Notes: a model not told the origin generated them from the sequence alone. Shown: positions 9,723 to 22,426, counted from the first letter of the stretch. The stretch is 64,000 nt of DNA from an uncultured Bacteroidota bacterium (GCA_937124965.1 CAKZLB010000032.1:94968-158967), one strand, 5' to 3'. Numbers and translations are program-made.

Positions 9723-11126
9723 TTATCGAAGTGTTTTTACCCATAACTTCATCGTACCTGTAGACTTATCACTTGCAAAGCTCCTTGCTTCTTCTTTAAA
9801 GTAGAATCTGCCTAAGTGTACGTAATATACTCTCGTCGTTTTGCTATAGTACATATACGGACTTAACCCTTTATTTACCAACTGATTGAAGTACTTCGTT
9901 GCATTTGCTTCTTCACTAAAAGAACCCGCGACAACTATAAAGTCACCAGAAACATTTTGATCTTTCGAGTCATTAGTTGGCTTTGTAGGTCTTGGATCCG
10001 TGTGTTTTTCTGGTTTAGCTTCTGTCGGTGTTGGAACATTATTCGTTACTACTTTTTGAACGATGTAAACCGTATCCTTCTGACGTTTGCTTGCCTCAAC
10101 TTGATTTAGTTTGTTTTCTAATTCCTCAATCTTTTTAGCTTGATCCTTGTTATCCTCGCTTTGCTTCTTAGCAAGCTCCATACGCAATTTGTCCATCTCC
10201 TCTTTTGATGGTTTTGCATCTTTTGTTTGATTCAAGGTGATTCCCAGTAACACTTCATGCGCTCCACCAAGAGCTTGACTGTAATCACCCATTGACCAAT
10301 CATAAGAATACCCAAATCGCAACTTATCTGCAATGCGGATTCCTCCCATAAGCGTTGCTCCATAGCCGTCACGATATCCTGCACCTAACCATCCTCTATT
10401 CATCCAATCAGCAATCACATTTATATCAAATTGTCCTGGAGCGTTTTTTGTGTTTTTATACAAAAACAATGGCTGAATCATCAAGTCATCACTAACTACG
10501 ATATCGTATGACGTCATAATCATGAGGTGGTTTTGCATATTAAAAAGCAATGAGGCCTGTTGTTGGTCTGTAAATTCTTGCGAACTCCCCAAAAACTGAG
10601 GAACTGAGAGTCCAAACTGAAACTTGTCTGCCTTTAAATTCATCCCAATTGATGCATCAATTATGGCTCCTGGACGATTGTTTAATAGCCTTACTGCTGG
10701 ATCATCAGGATTTGTTGCAATGATATTTTCTGTATTAAAACGATTGTTAAGTACGCCAAGCCCAAAACCCAAAGACAGCGTATTTGTCTCACTCATTTTA
10801 ATGTTATATGCATAGTTTCCATACACACTGTTTTGTGTTTGAAGGAAATTAGCATCGTTAATTGCATATAATCCAAGACCAACTTTCCCGTCGCTCACTT
10901 GTCCACTGACTGAAGCTCCTGCAGTTTGAAAACCATCAATTCCAGTGTATTGATTACGACCGAAAATATTCGCTTCGGTTTGACCAGAGTGACCGGTTAG
11001 CGCTGGGTTATAAATGAATTTATTGAAATAATACTGAGAGTATAATGGTATTTGTTGGGCAAAAACAGTTGAAGACACTACTAGTAAGGCGATAACTGTG
11101 TATATGTGTTGAATAAACTTTTTCAT
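9723..11126 (-). CDS. PorP/SprF-family type IX secretion membrane protein fused to a C-terminal SPOR domain
   Basis: 467 residues. After a signal peptide (1-23) comes the PorP/SprF barrel, with the family opening QQIPLYSQYYFNKFIYNPALTG split across residues 24-45 and a barrel to about 310. Residues 312-350 are a charged coiled coil (KKQSEDNKDQAKKIEELENK). A proline- and threonine-rich linker leads to a SPOR-like domain at about 395-467 (DFIVVAGSFSEEANA, YYVHLGRFYFKEEA), a peptidoglycan-binding fold. PorP/SprF proteins anchor gliding-motility and T9SS partner proteins at the outer membrane. The gene follows the 1164-residue surface protein by 2 bases, the usual pairing of PorP/SprF with its client. 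The SPOR extension would let the barrel hold the cell wall. Confidence 0.88.
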   Translation of the reverse strand: MKKFIQHIYTVIALLVVSSTVFAQQIPLYSQYYFNKFIYNPALTGHSGQTEANIFGRNQYTGIDGFQTAGASVSGQVSDGKVGLGLYAINDANFLQTQNSVYGNYAYNIKMSETNTLSLGFGLGVLNNRFNTENIIATNPDDPAVRLLNNRPGAIIDASIGMNLKADKFQFGLSVPQFLGSSQEFTDQQQASLLFNMQNHLMIMTSYDIVVSDDLMIQPLFLYKNTKNAPGQFDINVIADWMNRGWLGAGYRDGYGATLMGGIRIADKLRFGYSYDWSMGDYSQALGGAHEVLLGITLNQTKDAKPSKEEMDKLRMELAKKQSEDNKDQAKKIEELENKLNQVEASKRQKDTVYIVQKVVTNNVPTPTEAKPEKHTDPRPTKPTNDSKDQNVSGDFIVVAGSFSEEANATKYFNQLVNKGLSPYMYYSKTTRVYYVHLGRFYFKEEARSFASDKSTGTMKLWVKTLR

Positions 11127-11128
11127 GA

Positions 11129-14100
11129 TTATCGAATTATTTGGATTTGACCTTTAAGTGTTTCGTAAAATTGACTGCCATCGATGATATAAATGTAGAC
11201 ACCATCTGGCAGTGGTTCCCCGTTATAGGTTCCTTCCCAATTGTGCTGATAGTTCGTGGAGCTAAAGACCTCTTTCCCCCATTTATTTATCACTGTGACT
11301 TTATTATTTTCTATATCGGGGATTTGAGATAAATCCCAAACATCATTAAATCCATCTCCGTTTGGTGATAAAATATTTGGAACCAATATTAAATCCGGAA
11401 CACTCACTTCAACTTCAACACTATCTTGATCAGTACAACCAGAACTATTGGTTACAGTCAACAGATATGTTGTTGTGATAGATGGACTGGCAACTGGTGT
11501 TGCACTCATTGGATCGTCTAACGTTTCTGCTGGAGTCCATAAATACGAGCCTGAGCCAGAACCTTGTAACGTTGTTGTTTCTCCAAATTTAATCACGACG
11601 TCGTTGCCGGCATCGGCTGTCGGAGAAGGTGAGGTCATTACTTCAATAGAGTCAGAAGCAAAACAGTTGTTTCCGTTATAACCTGTTACCAAATAAGTTC
11701 CAGCATTTTTAGCATAAATTGAATTTGTCGTTTCTCCTGTTCTCCATTCATAAGAGCCTAAACCAGCTGATGCTGTGAGCTGAATACTATCGTTATCACA
11801 TATGGTAACTGGACCTACAGGTGTAATGCTAATTCTAGCTGTATCACCATAATTGATAGTTTTGGTTGATGAATCTATACAGCCGAACACCGTACTGATA
11901 ATTAATTTAACATCAAATTGGCCAGTGGTATCAAACGCGTGAACTACAGATGGACTGTTATACTCATCGTTGTCAACCACCCATGACACATCATTAATGT
12001 TGTTTGGAGACTCAACCGAACTTGTATCGGTAAACCTACAGATGTCTGGATAACAATTTATTTCTTCCGAGAAGCCAACTACCGGGCTTGAATACACTGT
12101 AATTGTTCGCTTTACACTATCTATGTCACCTGCGTCAGATCCCACAATAAGGCTTACGATATATTCACCTGGTTTACTGTATGTATACGAAGGGTTTTCG
12201 TTGGTAGAAACATCAGCAGTAGTTGCTGTATCACCAAAATCCCATGCATATGAATTAATCGTACCATTTAGGGCAGTCGAATTACTGATAAAGTCACTCG
12301 CATTTCCCTGACAAATATTTGAAGCATCAAAAGCTGCAACCAAATCTCCTTTACCTAATCTATTCATTCCTGCCTTTAAGTTTGCTAGTGCGACATCACC
12401 AACTAACTGGTTTGGCATTGTACTCGTAATGGTGCCATTATTATCTGCTGTACCTGAACCACCAATATTCCACCATTGTTGATCGCGAACAGTAGCTAAT
12501 CGAAGGCTAGATGCCTCTCCTGCCTCGTCATTTGTTCCGATTGCGGAATAACTTCCTTTGTATGTGACCATATCATGTGTAACGATATTACTCGATGCAA
12601 CTTGCCAATATTGAACATCTGAAACATGAGATATTCCATTTGAAGCAGGAAAATCTGGTGTATTTCCGTCGACAACCATGGCTTCTATTTCATCCCAGTT
12701 TCCGGTTGTTGTATTGTCGAGGTACACGGTCAATCTACGTGAACCTTGACTCGTTCCAATTGGAAACTCAACCGTATCTTTTCCAGTAGTTTGTACAACA
12801 ATTTGAAGTGGTCCATCTACATAACTAGCACCTGCAGCATTGACATTCATATTACCAGGTTTGACCAAAATTTCTCCGACAGATACAAATCCGTCTCGTG
12901 TATTTAATCTACCTCCATTTAGTTGCAAAGCATCTGTTAATACAAGTGTGTCATGAATAAAAAGTTGATCTCCAGAAGCATTCAATGTGATTGACGCTGC
13001 ACTCACATCTCCATAGGTTGAGAGATGTAACTGTTTATCTACAAAGAGGTCTTCAGAACCTTGCAGATTTGCAACATGAATATGATAATCTCTATCAGCA
13101 AAATCTAAAGCACGTCGGATAAAACTGTTCCCGTCGACATTAGAAACATAGACATTGGAATCATGTAAGTTAACGTAGGCAAACGATTCATCATCAAGAT
13201 AATGTTTGATTCCATCCTCAATACTAAAGTTGGCAGTCGGGTTGCTCGTACTTCCGACATTACCATCAAAAATACACCTCGTCGCATCGATAGTTTTTTT
13301 GTTGATTATTGAAGATGCTCCATTAGTATAGGAAAGTTGAAAATAAAAACTATTGGGTTTGATGTTTTCAAATTCGGTTGCATTCGGTATTAAAAACACA
13401 TTACCTGCAGCTAAAATTCCTTTTGTACAATCCGAAATTTTTGTAACATCAGAATACAGCACAGTTGGCGTTGTATCTGAATAGATTTCAATAGCTGATT
13501 GACTTGATTCGTTGATTAAACTAGAAATTAGTTTAATAGTATCGTCACGAGTATGGTTAAACGCCGAAATACTCAAAAGTGCGACATTACAATTCTCAAA
13601 GGTGTCAAACTGGATAATTTTTGATGGTAAATCTGATAGAAAAAAGAACACTCCGTTTTCGTAATTGGATACATTATTGTCGCGCAATTCAAGGTTATAA
13701 TCGCCAACACACGTACGGATAGAAATTCCTTGGAAAGAATTAGCTAAGCCAAAACCTGCATTTAAAGTGTTATTTGCTACATAAACATTCGATGAACTCT
13801 TGTTTATATCTGCTAATAGAATACCGATATTATTAGGTCGTACAACATTGTCTGAAATTGTTAAAGGGCGTGATGTTGCCGTTGTAAAATCATATACATA
13901 AATTCCATTGTTTATATCAACTAGATAATTATCTACTACATCTGAATAAAACCCATTTCCTAGGGTAATGCCATATGAAAACCCACCCATATTTGAGGTC
14001 GCATTATGGTTAAAAATACAGTTTCTATTTGGCGAGTTCACATTGCCTAATGCTTCAATTCCACCGCTGTTTAAATTAACAAATCGGTTATACCCGACAG

Positions 14101-14623
14101 AAATACCGCTATGGTCTCCCAGAATAATAACTCCATAGGAATAATCAACATCTGCTCCATTAACATCATTCCCGGTAATAACATTTGGATTGTCCCCATT
14201 AAACGTAAAGCCCTTTACGGTGACGTTAGATGTTGTAATTTGAAGCAAAGAATTATTTGAATTTGCTGGCGTTGTAATATCTGATTCGTCAGGAAGAATT
14301 ACACTTTCCGCATTTCGAGAACCATTTCCACTTATTTGATGGTTTGCTCCCAACAAAACAAGTGATTTGTCAATTTGATGGTAACCGAAATACTCTCCTT
14401 CCGCAACCTTAATTGTATCTAAATCATTTGCACTATTAATAGCAAATTGTATAGTTTGAAAAGGTCCAACACCAGGCGATGTATTTGCAATACTCATTCC
14501 ATCATTGGCATTGCTTCCTACATCTGAGCTTACATACCACACCTGTTGGCCGTAAACTATATTTACCGACACCAGCAATAAAATTGCAAAAATGTACTTA
14601 GGGAGATTGATACGTCTATTCAT
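11129..14623 (-). CDS. Large surface protein: parallel beta-helix, PKD domains and gliding-motility C-terminal domain
   Basis: 1164 residues with a signal peptide at 1-25. Residues about 30-470 form a right-handed parallel beta-helix (short repeats such as NTLNAGFG and NNGIYVYDF, an opening DGMSIANTSPGVGPFQTIQ of pectate-lyase type). PKD-like domains follow at about 800-900 (WDFGDTATT, NPSYTYSKPGEY) and further Ig-like modules to about 1070. The last 90 residues match the gliding motility-associated C-terminal domain (T9SS type B): PNILSPNGDGFNDVWDL and PDGVYIYIIDG. Such proteins are exported by T9SS and attached through PorP/SprF partners; that partner lies directly downstream. It is probably an adhesin or glycan-binding protein. 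No catalytic residues could be identified. Confidence 0.88.
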   Translation of the reverse strand: MNRRINLPKYIFAILLLVSVNIVYGQQVWYVSSDVGSNANDGMSIANTSPGVGPFQTIQFAINSANDLDTIKVAEGEYFGYHQIDKSLVLLGANHQISGNGSRNAESVILPDESDITTPANSNNSLLQITTSNVTVKGFTFNGDNPNVITGNDVNGADVDYSYGVIILGDHSGISVGYNRFVNLNSGGIEALGNVNSPNRNCIFNHNATSNMGGFSYGITLGNGFYSDVVDNYLVDINNGIYVYDFTTATSRPLTISDNVVRPNNIGILLADINKSSSNVYVANNTLNAGFGLANSFQGISIRTCVGDYNLELRDNNVSNYENGVFFFLSDLPSKIIQFDTFENCNVALLSISAFNHTRDDTIKLISSLINESSQSAIEIYSDTTPTVLYSDVTKISDCTKGILAAGNVFLIPNATEFENIKPNSFYFQLSYTNGASSIINKKTIDATRCIFDGNVGSTSNPTANFSIEDGIKHYLDDESFAYVNLHDSNVYVSNVDGNSFIRRALDFADRDYHIHVANLQGSEDLFVDKQLHLSTYGDVSAASITLNASGDQLFIHDTLVLTDALQLNGGRLNTRDGFVSVGEILVKPGNMNVNAAGASYVDGPLQIVVQTTGKDTVEFPIGTSQGSRRLTVYLDNTTTGNWDEIEAMVVDGNTPDFPASNGISHVSDVQYWQVASSNIVTHDMVTYKGSYSAIGTNDEAGEASSLRLATVRDQQWWNIGGSGTADNNGTITSTMPNQLVGDVALANLKAGMNRLGKGDLVAAFDASNICQGNASDFISNSTALNGTINSYAWDFGDTATTADVSTNENPSYTYSKPGEYIVSLIVGSDAGDIDSVKRTITVYSSPVVGFSEEINCYPDICRFTDTSSVESPNNINDVSWVVDNDEYNSPSVVHAFDTTGQFDVKLIISTVFGCIDSSTKTINYGDTARISITPVGPVTICDNDSIQLTASAGLGSYEWRTGETTNSIYAKNAGTYLVTGYNGNNCFASDSIEVMTSPSPTADAGNDVVIKFGETTTLQGSGSGSYLWTPAETLDDPMSATPVASPSITTTYLLTVTNSSGCTDQDSVEVEVSVPDLILVPNILSPNGDGFNDVWDLSQIPDIENNKVTVINKWGKEVFSSTNYQHNWEGTYNGEPLPDGVYIYIIDGSQFYETLKGQIQIIR

Positions 14624-14723
14624 TAATCATCAATTAAATTTAGCATTTATGTCATTAGACATTTACGCCGAAGTTAATCGAAATTAAGAATATTCTTACG
14701 ACCTAATCTATTCAAAAATATGT

Positions 14724-15588
14724 TTATAACTGAGCGACCAAGTTTTTAAGCTTGTTTTGAACTTCCGGTATTATAGGAAACAAGGGCTCTCTCATCACTG
14801 TACCACAAATGTCTAGTTCGTTTAAAACATACTTTATTCCACCAGGATTACCATCCTCAAAAATGGCATTTGCCATTGGTAAAAGTCGATAATGGAGATA
14901 TCGTGCGTTTTCGAAATTGCCGTCCAGCGCATAACGAACCATTTGACTAAACTCTTTTGGGTATGCATTTGCAATCACGGATATAACACCAACCATGCCT
15001 GCAGCCATAAATGGTAACGTGTAGCTATCGTCTCCAGAAATCACCATAAAGTCTTCTGGCTTTTGTTTAATCAATTCCATACAATGGTCGAGATTTCCTG
15101 ACGCTTCTTTTATAGCTATGATGTTTGGATGTTCAGCCAATTTCAGAATTGTATCGAGCTGCATCATCGAACCAGTTCTTCCTGGAACATTGTACAAGAT
15201 GATAGGCTTCTCACTTACATCAGCCATTTTTGTATAGTGATTAATAATACCCGCTTGGTTTGGCTTGTTGTAATATGGGCTTGCTGATAAAATCGCATCA
15301 ACCCCTGAGTAATCAAAACCTTTTAGCCGTTCAATTATTGCTTTAGTATTATTACCACCGATTCCAAAAACTACAGGTACTCGATTTTCGTTAACATCTT
15401 GAACCGTTTCCAAAATTCGAGATTGCTCAAAATCGGATATTGTTGGGTTTTCACCCGTTGTGCCCATTACCACTAAGTAATTTACCCCATTAGATACAAT
15501 ATGCTCGGTTAACTTTTTTAGTGCATTGAAATCAATTTCAAAATTGCTAGAAAATGGTGTCACCATTGCAACACCGGTACCATTAAAC

Positions 15589-15596
<8 letters not shown>
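14724..15596 (-). CDS. dapA: 4-hydroxy-tetrahydrodipicolinate synthase
   Basis: 290 residues from the ATG at 15596; a TTG six bases further up is less likely. It condenses pyruvate with aspartate semialdehyde, the first committed step of lysine and diaminopimelate synthesis. All key residues are visible: GTTGE at 45-49, Y135 and R140 in LYNVPGRTG, and the Schiff-base lysine K163 in AIKEASG. Length and layout are typical. The start lies inside the last codons of the upstream small gene (8-base overlap), so ligA, the small gene and dapA read as one operon. Confidence 0.95.
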
Positions 15597-18193
<2,597 letters not shown>

Positions 18194-18246
18194 TCACCTA
18201 TAATTTGATGACTAGTTTGAAGGATTAAATTAGTATTGTCAGTAAC

Positions 18247-19062
18247 TTATCTCCCTAAGTTGAGTCTTTCAAGATCATCGTGGTGATAGGTTTTGGTATC
18301 GTATTCGTCTAAAAGAGGTCTCTTTACAATTCGTTTTTTTCCATTCGGCCAGTAAAGTACACCCATAACAACACCCGTAAACGTCCTTTTCCTTCCAATA
18401 ATTTCTGTTGTCCCAAGACATACATTTTCTTCTTTCATATGCACGTCAACGGGAATGGTGTCTTTGGGATTAAACTTCTGTGTTACGGTTTTCATTCCGA
18501 TAGATACAATTTGCAAAAGTAAAGTGTCTGTCGACAGAAAAGGTCCGCCTAATTCTAAAACAAACATTCCTTCTACGTTTGTTACTGTATAACCAATTTG
18601 GTTAGAATCTTTCGATACTATTACACTTGCAAAGGCTACTCCTTCTGTATTTTCCAAGCTATCTCTAACATAGCCTCTCAAAAGTATTTTAGAAAATGAC
18701 TTAACATTTGTAGATATGCTATCATTTGGTTCTTCCTGAGTCGACGTCGAATCTGACTGAGCTTGTGCTACAGTGTTTTTTATAAAAAGCCAAAAAAATG
18801 CAAGGGTCGCGGCAACTCCATACGTCAATCTTTTCAAAAGCGATTTCTGTGGATTTGGGTCATGTATTACACGTTCTGATTGCACACGTACACACAGCTG
18901 ACCATTGTTTTCGATGTACTTTTCTTCGACCTCTTCATTCGTTAGAAAAGAAACATCATGTACGGTTTTTACACACTTTTCACAATGACGACCTTGCTCA
19001 GTTGGAGTCATTAAATCCCAGTTTTCAGAACACGGTTTTGGAATGTTAATTTTCGAATGCAT
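18247..19062 (-). CDS. Membrane protein with Cys-rich N-terminal motif and carboxypeptidase-regulatory-like domain
   Basis: 271 residues. The cytoplasmic-side N-terminus contains CSENWDLMTPTEQGRHC, then CVKTVHDVSFLT, a motif seen at the start of many Bacteroidota membrane proteins, with paired cysteines that may bind metal. One transmembrane helix lies at about 80-97 (GVAATLAFFWLFIKNT). Outside, at about 125-210, is a CarboxypepD_reg-like / TonB-plug-like beta-sandwich (LRGYVRDSLENTEGVAFASV). The last 60 residues hold a short region with a LYWPNGKK element. It is probably an envelope sensor or adaptor; no partner is evident, as it stands between ligA and the saccharopine-dehydrogenase-type gene. 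Confidence 0.6.
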   Translation of the reverse strand: MHSKINIPKPCSENWDLMTPTEQGRHCEKCVKTVHDVSFLTNEEVEEKYIENNGQLCVRVQSERVIHDPNPQKSLLKRLTYGVAATLAFFWLFIKNTVAQAQSDSTSTQEEPNDSISTNVKSFSKILLRGYVRDSLENTEGVAFASVIVSKDSNQIGYTVTNVEGMFVLELGGPFLSTDTLLLQIVSIGMKTVTQKFNPKDTIPVDVHMKEENVCLGTTEIIGRKRTFTGVVMGVLYWPNGKKRIVKRPLLDEYDTKTYHHDDLERLNLGR

Positions 19063-19117
19063 ACCACAAGGTACTATCCATTCAACTAAAAACTAATCCG
19101 GATGAATCAGCGGCTTA

Positions 19118-20323
19118 TTATAGTTTACCAACGTAATCTGTGAGGTAATTAAAACGTTCAGTGAGCGCTCCATTTTCGCACATAATTGCTCGCTTAATAA
19201 TTCCTTTGGTATCCTGTACCAGCAATGCTGGTAAAATTTCTTTGATTAGGTTTTGTCCAAAATCCTCGGATGCATCTTTGGGCAGTTCACATGGTAAATT
19301 ATCTACTGCCATAACGCCGATAGAGTCTTGATTCATGAAATCATCCTCTTTTTCGGTTTGGGGGTTATAGCCATAGTGTGGATCCGCAATCGTTGAAGGG
19401 CGTATCGTAGATGCAACCGGGCCATCAATGTCACAACTGATATCTGCAACCAACTGGATATTCCAATCGGGCGCTTTCATATCTTGACGCGTGTATATAT
19501 AGGCTGCGCGGCTATCCCAATAATGACAAGCGATGTACATATCAGCAACGTTTGAATACTCGTTAAATGTAGATTTATAACCTGTAGGATCCTCGAAAAA
19601 CTCTGACATGTCAAATTCAGTTCCTTCATCCTTCACGTAATACTCATCCACGTCTACCACACAATAAACAGGTTCTTCAAAACTGCGGTGTTTAAATTCT
19701 TCACTTGAAACCTTTCGTAGATTCATTTTTGTTAAAACTTCCTCAGCACCTTGTCCGACACGACCTTTTCCAGTTACTATAATTCTATAGTCGCTAGGTA
19801 AGATTATCTGTGAAAGTTGAGCTTCCATTTCTGCACGGTCTTCACACTCATTAGCGGGTTTTAACTCGAAAGAACCTATTCGTTTACCCAAGGCTAAGAA
19901 ACCATTATATGCTCCTACTATTCCCGCATATCGTCCAAAACCGAGCACACGAGCGCCATTATCATAAACGAGTGTCTCGTAGTCAATCATCCTAATATCC
20001 GACGAAATAAGTTTTCTTAATAAATCGCGATTGTAGGGCTGTTCTTTAATAGTATGAGAAAAGAAAAAGTAGGTTTTATTTGGAATGAGATTCTCTTTTG
20101 GAACTTCTTTTACACCCATTAAAATGTCGCAGTCAGATAAATCCTCCTGAAGGGTGATTCCAGCTTCTGTGTATTGTTTGTCAGTAAAACATCGTATGTC
20201 ACTTGGTTCAACAACAACTGTCACACCTTTAAAATCACTCATGATTTTCGCACACTGTGCTGGTGTAAATGGTACTCGTTCGTCAGGTGGTGATTTACGT
20301 TCTTTAAGGACTCCAATTTTCAT
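19118..20323 (-). CDS. Saccharopine dehydrogenase / alanine dehydrogenase-type NAD(P) enzyme
   Basis: 401 residues from the ATG at 20323, chosen because MKIGVLKERKSPPDERV is the family opening; the frame runs 8 codons further up to another ATG. The N-domain is of AlaDH/PNT type, with SHTIKEQPYNR carrying the substrate lysine. The NAD domain has the GKGRVGQGAEEVL loop. Near the C-terminus VADISCDIDGPVAST and HYGYNP resemble yeast Lys1-type saccharopine dehydrogenase, so lysine-forming or lysine-degrading saccharopine chemistry is more likely than alanine dehydrogenase. No other lysine-degradation gene is adjacent. Confidence 0.72.
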   Translation of the reverse strand: MKIGVLKERKSPPDERVPFTPAQCAKIMSDFKGVTVVVEPSDIRCFTDKQYTEAGITLQEDLSDCDILMGVKEVPKENLIPNKTYFFFSHTIKEQPYNRDLLRKLISSDIRMIDYETLVYDNGARVLGFGRYAGIVGAYNGFLALGKRIGSFELKPANECEDRAEMEAQLSQIILPSDYRIIVTGKGRVGQGAEEVLTKMNLRKVSSEEFKHRSFEEPVYCVVDVDEYYVKDEGTEFDMSEFFEDPTGYKSTFNEYSNVADMYIACHYWDSRAAYIYTRQDMKAPDWNIQLVADISCDIDGPVASTIRPSTIADPHYGYNPQTEKEDDFMNQDSIGVMAVDNLPCELPKDASEDFGQNLIKEILPALLVQDTKGIIKRAIMCENGALTERFNYLTDYVGKL

Positions 20324-20425
20324 AGATTCAAAGAACGGACATTTCAAAAAACTTTTGGCCTACCTCAAAATATTATATCCCTGATATCTCAAATAAAACA
20401 GTAATCTGAAAAAGAAATATTCTGT

Positions 20426-21304
20426 CTAGTGGTATCCTCCAGACTGAAATTCACGTGACAAGTTAAATCCAAAGTGAAGGTTTCCACCCGACCATTTATT
20501 AGTCGTTTGGGTAATGACAGCTCTTTCAAAAGTTCCTGTTGCGTTCGTAACATGCAATTGAAACGTGTGCCATCCAGTATTTATATCAATTCCAATCGAT
20601 AATGGGTCTGTAAACTGGTCACTAATTTGGTTTGGAGCTACCCAGAAGTATTCGAGGTTGAGGGTGATTGACGGTAATATTTTTCGTTTTAGACCAACTC
20701 CCATAGAGAATACATCATGGCTGTATTTTGTTGAGTCAATCAAATTTCTGTGAACCAACGTTGGCATTAACTGTGCTGAAAATTTATCGCTAAACTTTCG
20801 AGCAATCACCAACTGGTGTACATATCCCAATCGAGATGAAAAATAATTCGTTCTACCAACCGGAGCCTCTTCTGTGTTCATTGAAATACCAGCAATGTAT
20901 GCGGCACTAATAGGCATTTTACCGTTTTTTTCGATCTGTCGCAGAAACCGGTATTTCGCAAATCCATCAACCGTTTTTTGAAACGTACTACGTCCGATAC
21001 CAACAGTAATATTATCAGTAATTCCGTAGTCGAAACTCATTCGCATGGTTGCATTATCCAATCCAAAAAAGTTGCTATAACCTTCAGAGAAATCCCCAAA
21101 ACGGTGATTAATTCTAAAATCGAGTACCTTTTTTTCGATTGATTCGGTTGTGTGACTATTAACAATTCTGCTGCTATAAAAAGTCTTTTCGGAATATTCA
21201 ATTGGTTCCTCTAGTAGTCCTTCTAGTTCTGCCAATTCATCATCTTGAGCCGAGGCAGGTATTACAAAAAGAAAGAGCAAAAAAGCGTAAACAAGTTTTT
21301 TCAT
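20426..21304 (-). CDS. Outer-membrane beta-barrel protein (DUF5777-like)
   Basis: 292 residues with a signal peptide (1-19). The mature part is built of amphipathic strands with aromatic ends (IVNSHTTESIEKKVLDFRIN, FQLHVTNATGTF) and ends in an outer-membrane-type terminus. It resembles DUF5777 barrels of Bacteroidota, which often sit beside haem-motif lipoproteins. Here it follows two such lipoproteins by 9 bases, on the same strand. Together they could form a small barrel-cytochrome unit at the outer membrane. The family number is from memory; the barrel fold is well supported by the strand pattern. Confidence 0.65.
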   Translation of the reverse strand: MKKLVYAFLLFLFVIPASAQDDELAELEGLLEEPIEYSEKTFYSSRIVNSHTTESIEKKVLDFRINHRFGDFSEGYSNFFGLDNATMRMSFDYGITDNITVGIGRSTFQKTVDGFAKYRFLRQIEKNGKMPISAAYIAGISMNTEEAPVGRTNYFSSRLGYVHQLVIARKFSDKFSAQLMPTLVHRNLIDSTKYSHDVFSMGVGLKRKILPSITLNLEYFWVAPNQISDQFTDPLSIGIDINTGWHTFQLHVTNATGTFERAVITQTTNKWSGGNLHFGFNLSREFQSGGYH

Positions 21305-21313
21305 TTTGAATTA

Positions 21314-21700
21314 TTAATTATTGAGTGCTCCCGCATTAACCCAGGCTGTTATTTTAAGAATATCGCATGCTGGTAGTTTTGTATTATTTGCGCTCTTTGG
21401 CATAAAAGAAGCATTTCCGTCGTGCGTTATCGACGACAAAAACTTTCCATTGTCAACATACACTTTAAGATTTTCGTAGCCTTCCAGATTAATTCCACCA
21501 CCGATTGATCCAGCGTTTGTGGCCTTATGACAAGTAAGACATTTTGCATCTAAAACAGCGGTAACGTGATCACTAAAAAGAACATTTGTTGTATCACAAG
21601 AGCTTGTTGGGTAAAGCTCCTCTTCAACATCATAATAGCATGAAGTCATGCTGAGTAAAACAAAAGCTATTGTAGCCAATAAAACCGATATACTTTTCAT
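21314..21700 (-). CDS. Mono-haem c-type cytochrome-like lipoprotein
   Basis: 128 residues. The lipoprotein signal ends at lipobox SMTSC (Cys21), so the protein is membrane-anchored outside the cytoplasm. One canonical haem-attachment motif CLTCH lies at residues 54-58 after a helix (LFSDHVTAVLDAKC), and a later methionine in FMPKSA could be the distal ligand. The remainder is a small helical domain ending in ITAWVNAGALNN, which matches the closing helix of the neighbouring cytochrome. It lies between the di-motif lipoprotein (6 bases) and the barrel (9 bases), forming a three-gene operon. Confidence 0.78.
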   Translation of the reverse strand: MKSISVLLATIAFVLLSMTSCYYDVEEELYPTSSCDTTNVLFSDHVTAVLDAKCLTCHKATNAGSIGGGINLEGYENLKVYVDNGKFLSSITHDGNASFMPKSANNTKLPACDILKITAWVNAGALNN

Positions 21701-21706
21701 TCCTTG

Positions 21707-22426
21707 TTAATTATCTTTTGCACCATCTTCAATCCAAATTCGTATCTGATCGCTTGCACATTTCTCCAAAGGCCCTCCAGGAGGCATTGGTTTTTTTGGG
21801 CCATTTCTTCCTAATACACTTTGCAAGTCTCCGTTATCCACCAACGTCTTTACTTGGTCATAGTTTTGAATTCTTACACCACCAGAAGCTCCAGCTCCGG
21901 CATGGCAACCACGGCATGTCCCGTCCAAAATTGGCCAAACATTATTTGAAAACGTGACATTCGTTGTGTCACATTTATTTTCACAATGATTGTTTTTTGC
22001 ACCTTGTAAAATCCAAAGTCGAATGGCGTTTTTCTGCTCACTCGTTAAGCTTGCTGGAGGCGGAGGCATCACTTTATCAGGGTCTGTCTCCGTAATAACT
22101 TCGTACAAATCGCTTGATGACGGTATTCCCGCAATTATATCTCCTGTTTCAATAATATTTGCGTAGTCGGTGAGTTGAACACCATCCTGACGAGAATTTG
22201 CATCATGACAACCACTCATTGCACAATTTGAGGTAATAATCGGTAGTATATCATTGACAAAATATACTGTATCAGGACTGCATGTATCCGCTACTGTTAC
22301 GGGTGGTTTGGTTGTGTCGGTTGTATTATCACTGGGTGTAATGCTATCGTCTGGTTCGTGTTTACAACTTTGAACGATCGCTAAAAGTATAACAATGATA
22401 GACAGAAAAGACAGAAACTTTTTCAT
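21707..22426 (-). CDS. Lipoprotein with two haem-type motifs, one CxxxxCH and one CxxCH
   Basis: 239 residues with lipobox Cys21. It consists of two homologous halves. The first has C68-x4-C73-H74 (CAMSGCHD), a stretched motif, and a downstream VMPPPP methionine (M120). The second has the canonical CRGCH at 171-175 and a PMPPGG methionine. Both halves end in the same helix type (IRLWILQGAKNN and IRIWIEDGAKDN). This arrangement resembles planctomycete-type cytochrome c domains of Bacteroidota. If both motifs carry haem it is a di-haem surface or periplasmic electron carrier; the CxxxxCH site is unusual. It is the first gene of the unit with the mono-haem lipoprotein and the barrel. Confidence 0.75.
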   Translation of the reverse strand: MKKFLSFLSIIVILLAIVQSCKHEPDDSITPSDNTTDTTKPPVTVADTCSPDTVYFVNDILPIITSNCAMSGCHDANSRQDGVQLTDYANIIETGDIIAGIPSSSDLYEVITETDPDKVMPPPPASLTSEQKNAIRLWILQGAKNNHCENKCDTTNVTFSNNVWPILDGTCRGCHAGAGASGGVRIQNYDQVKTLVDNGDLQSVLGRNGPKKPMPPGGPLEKCASDQIRIWIEDGAKDN

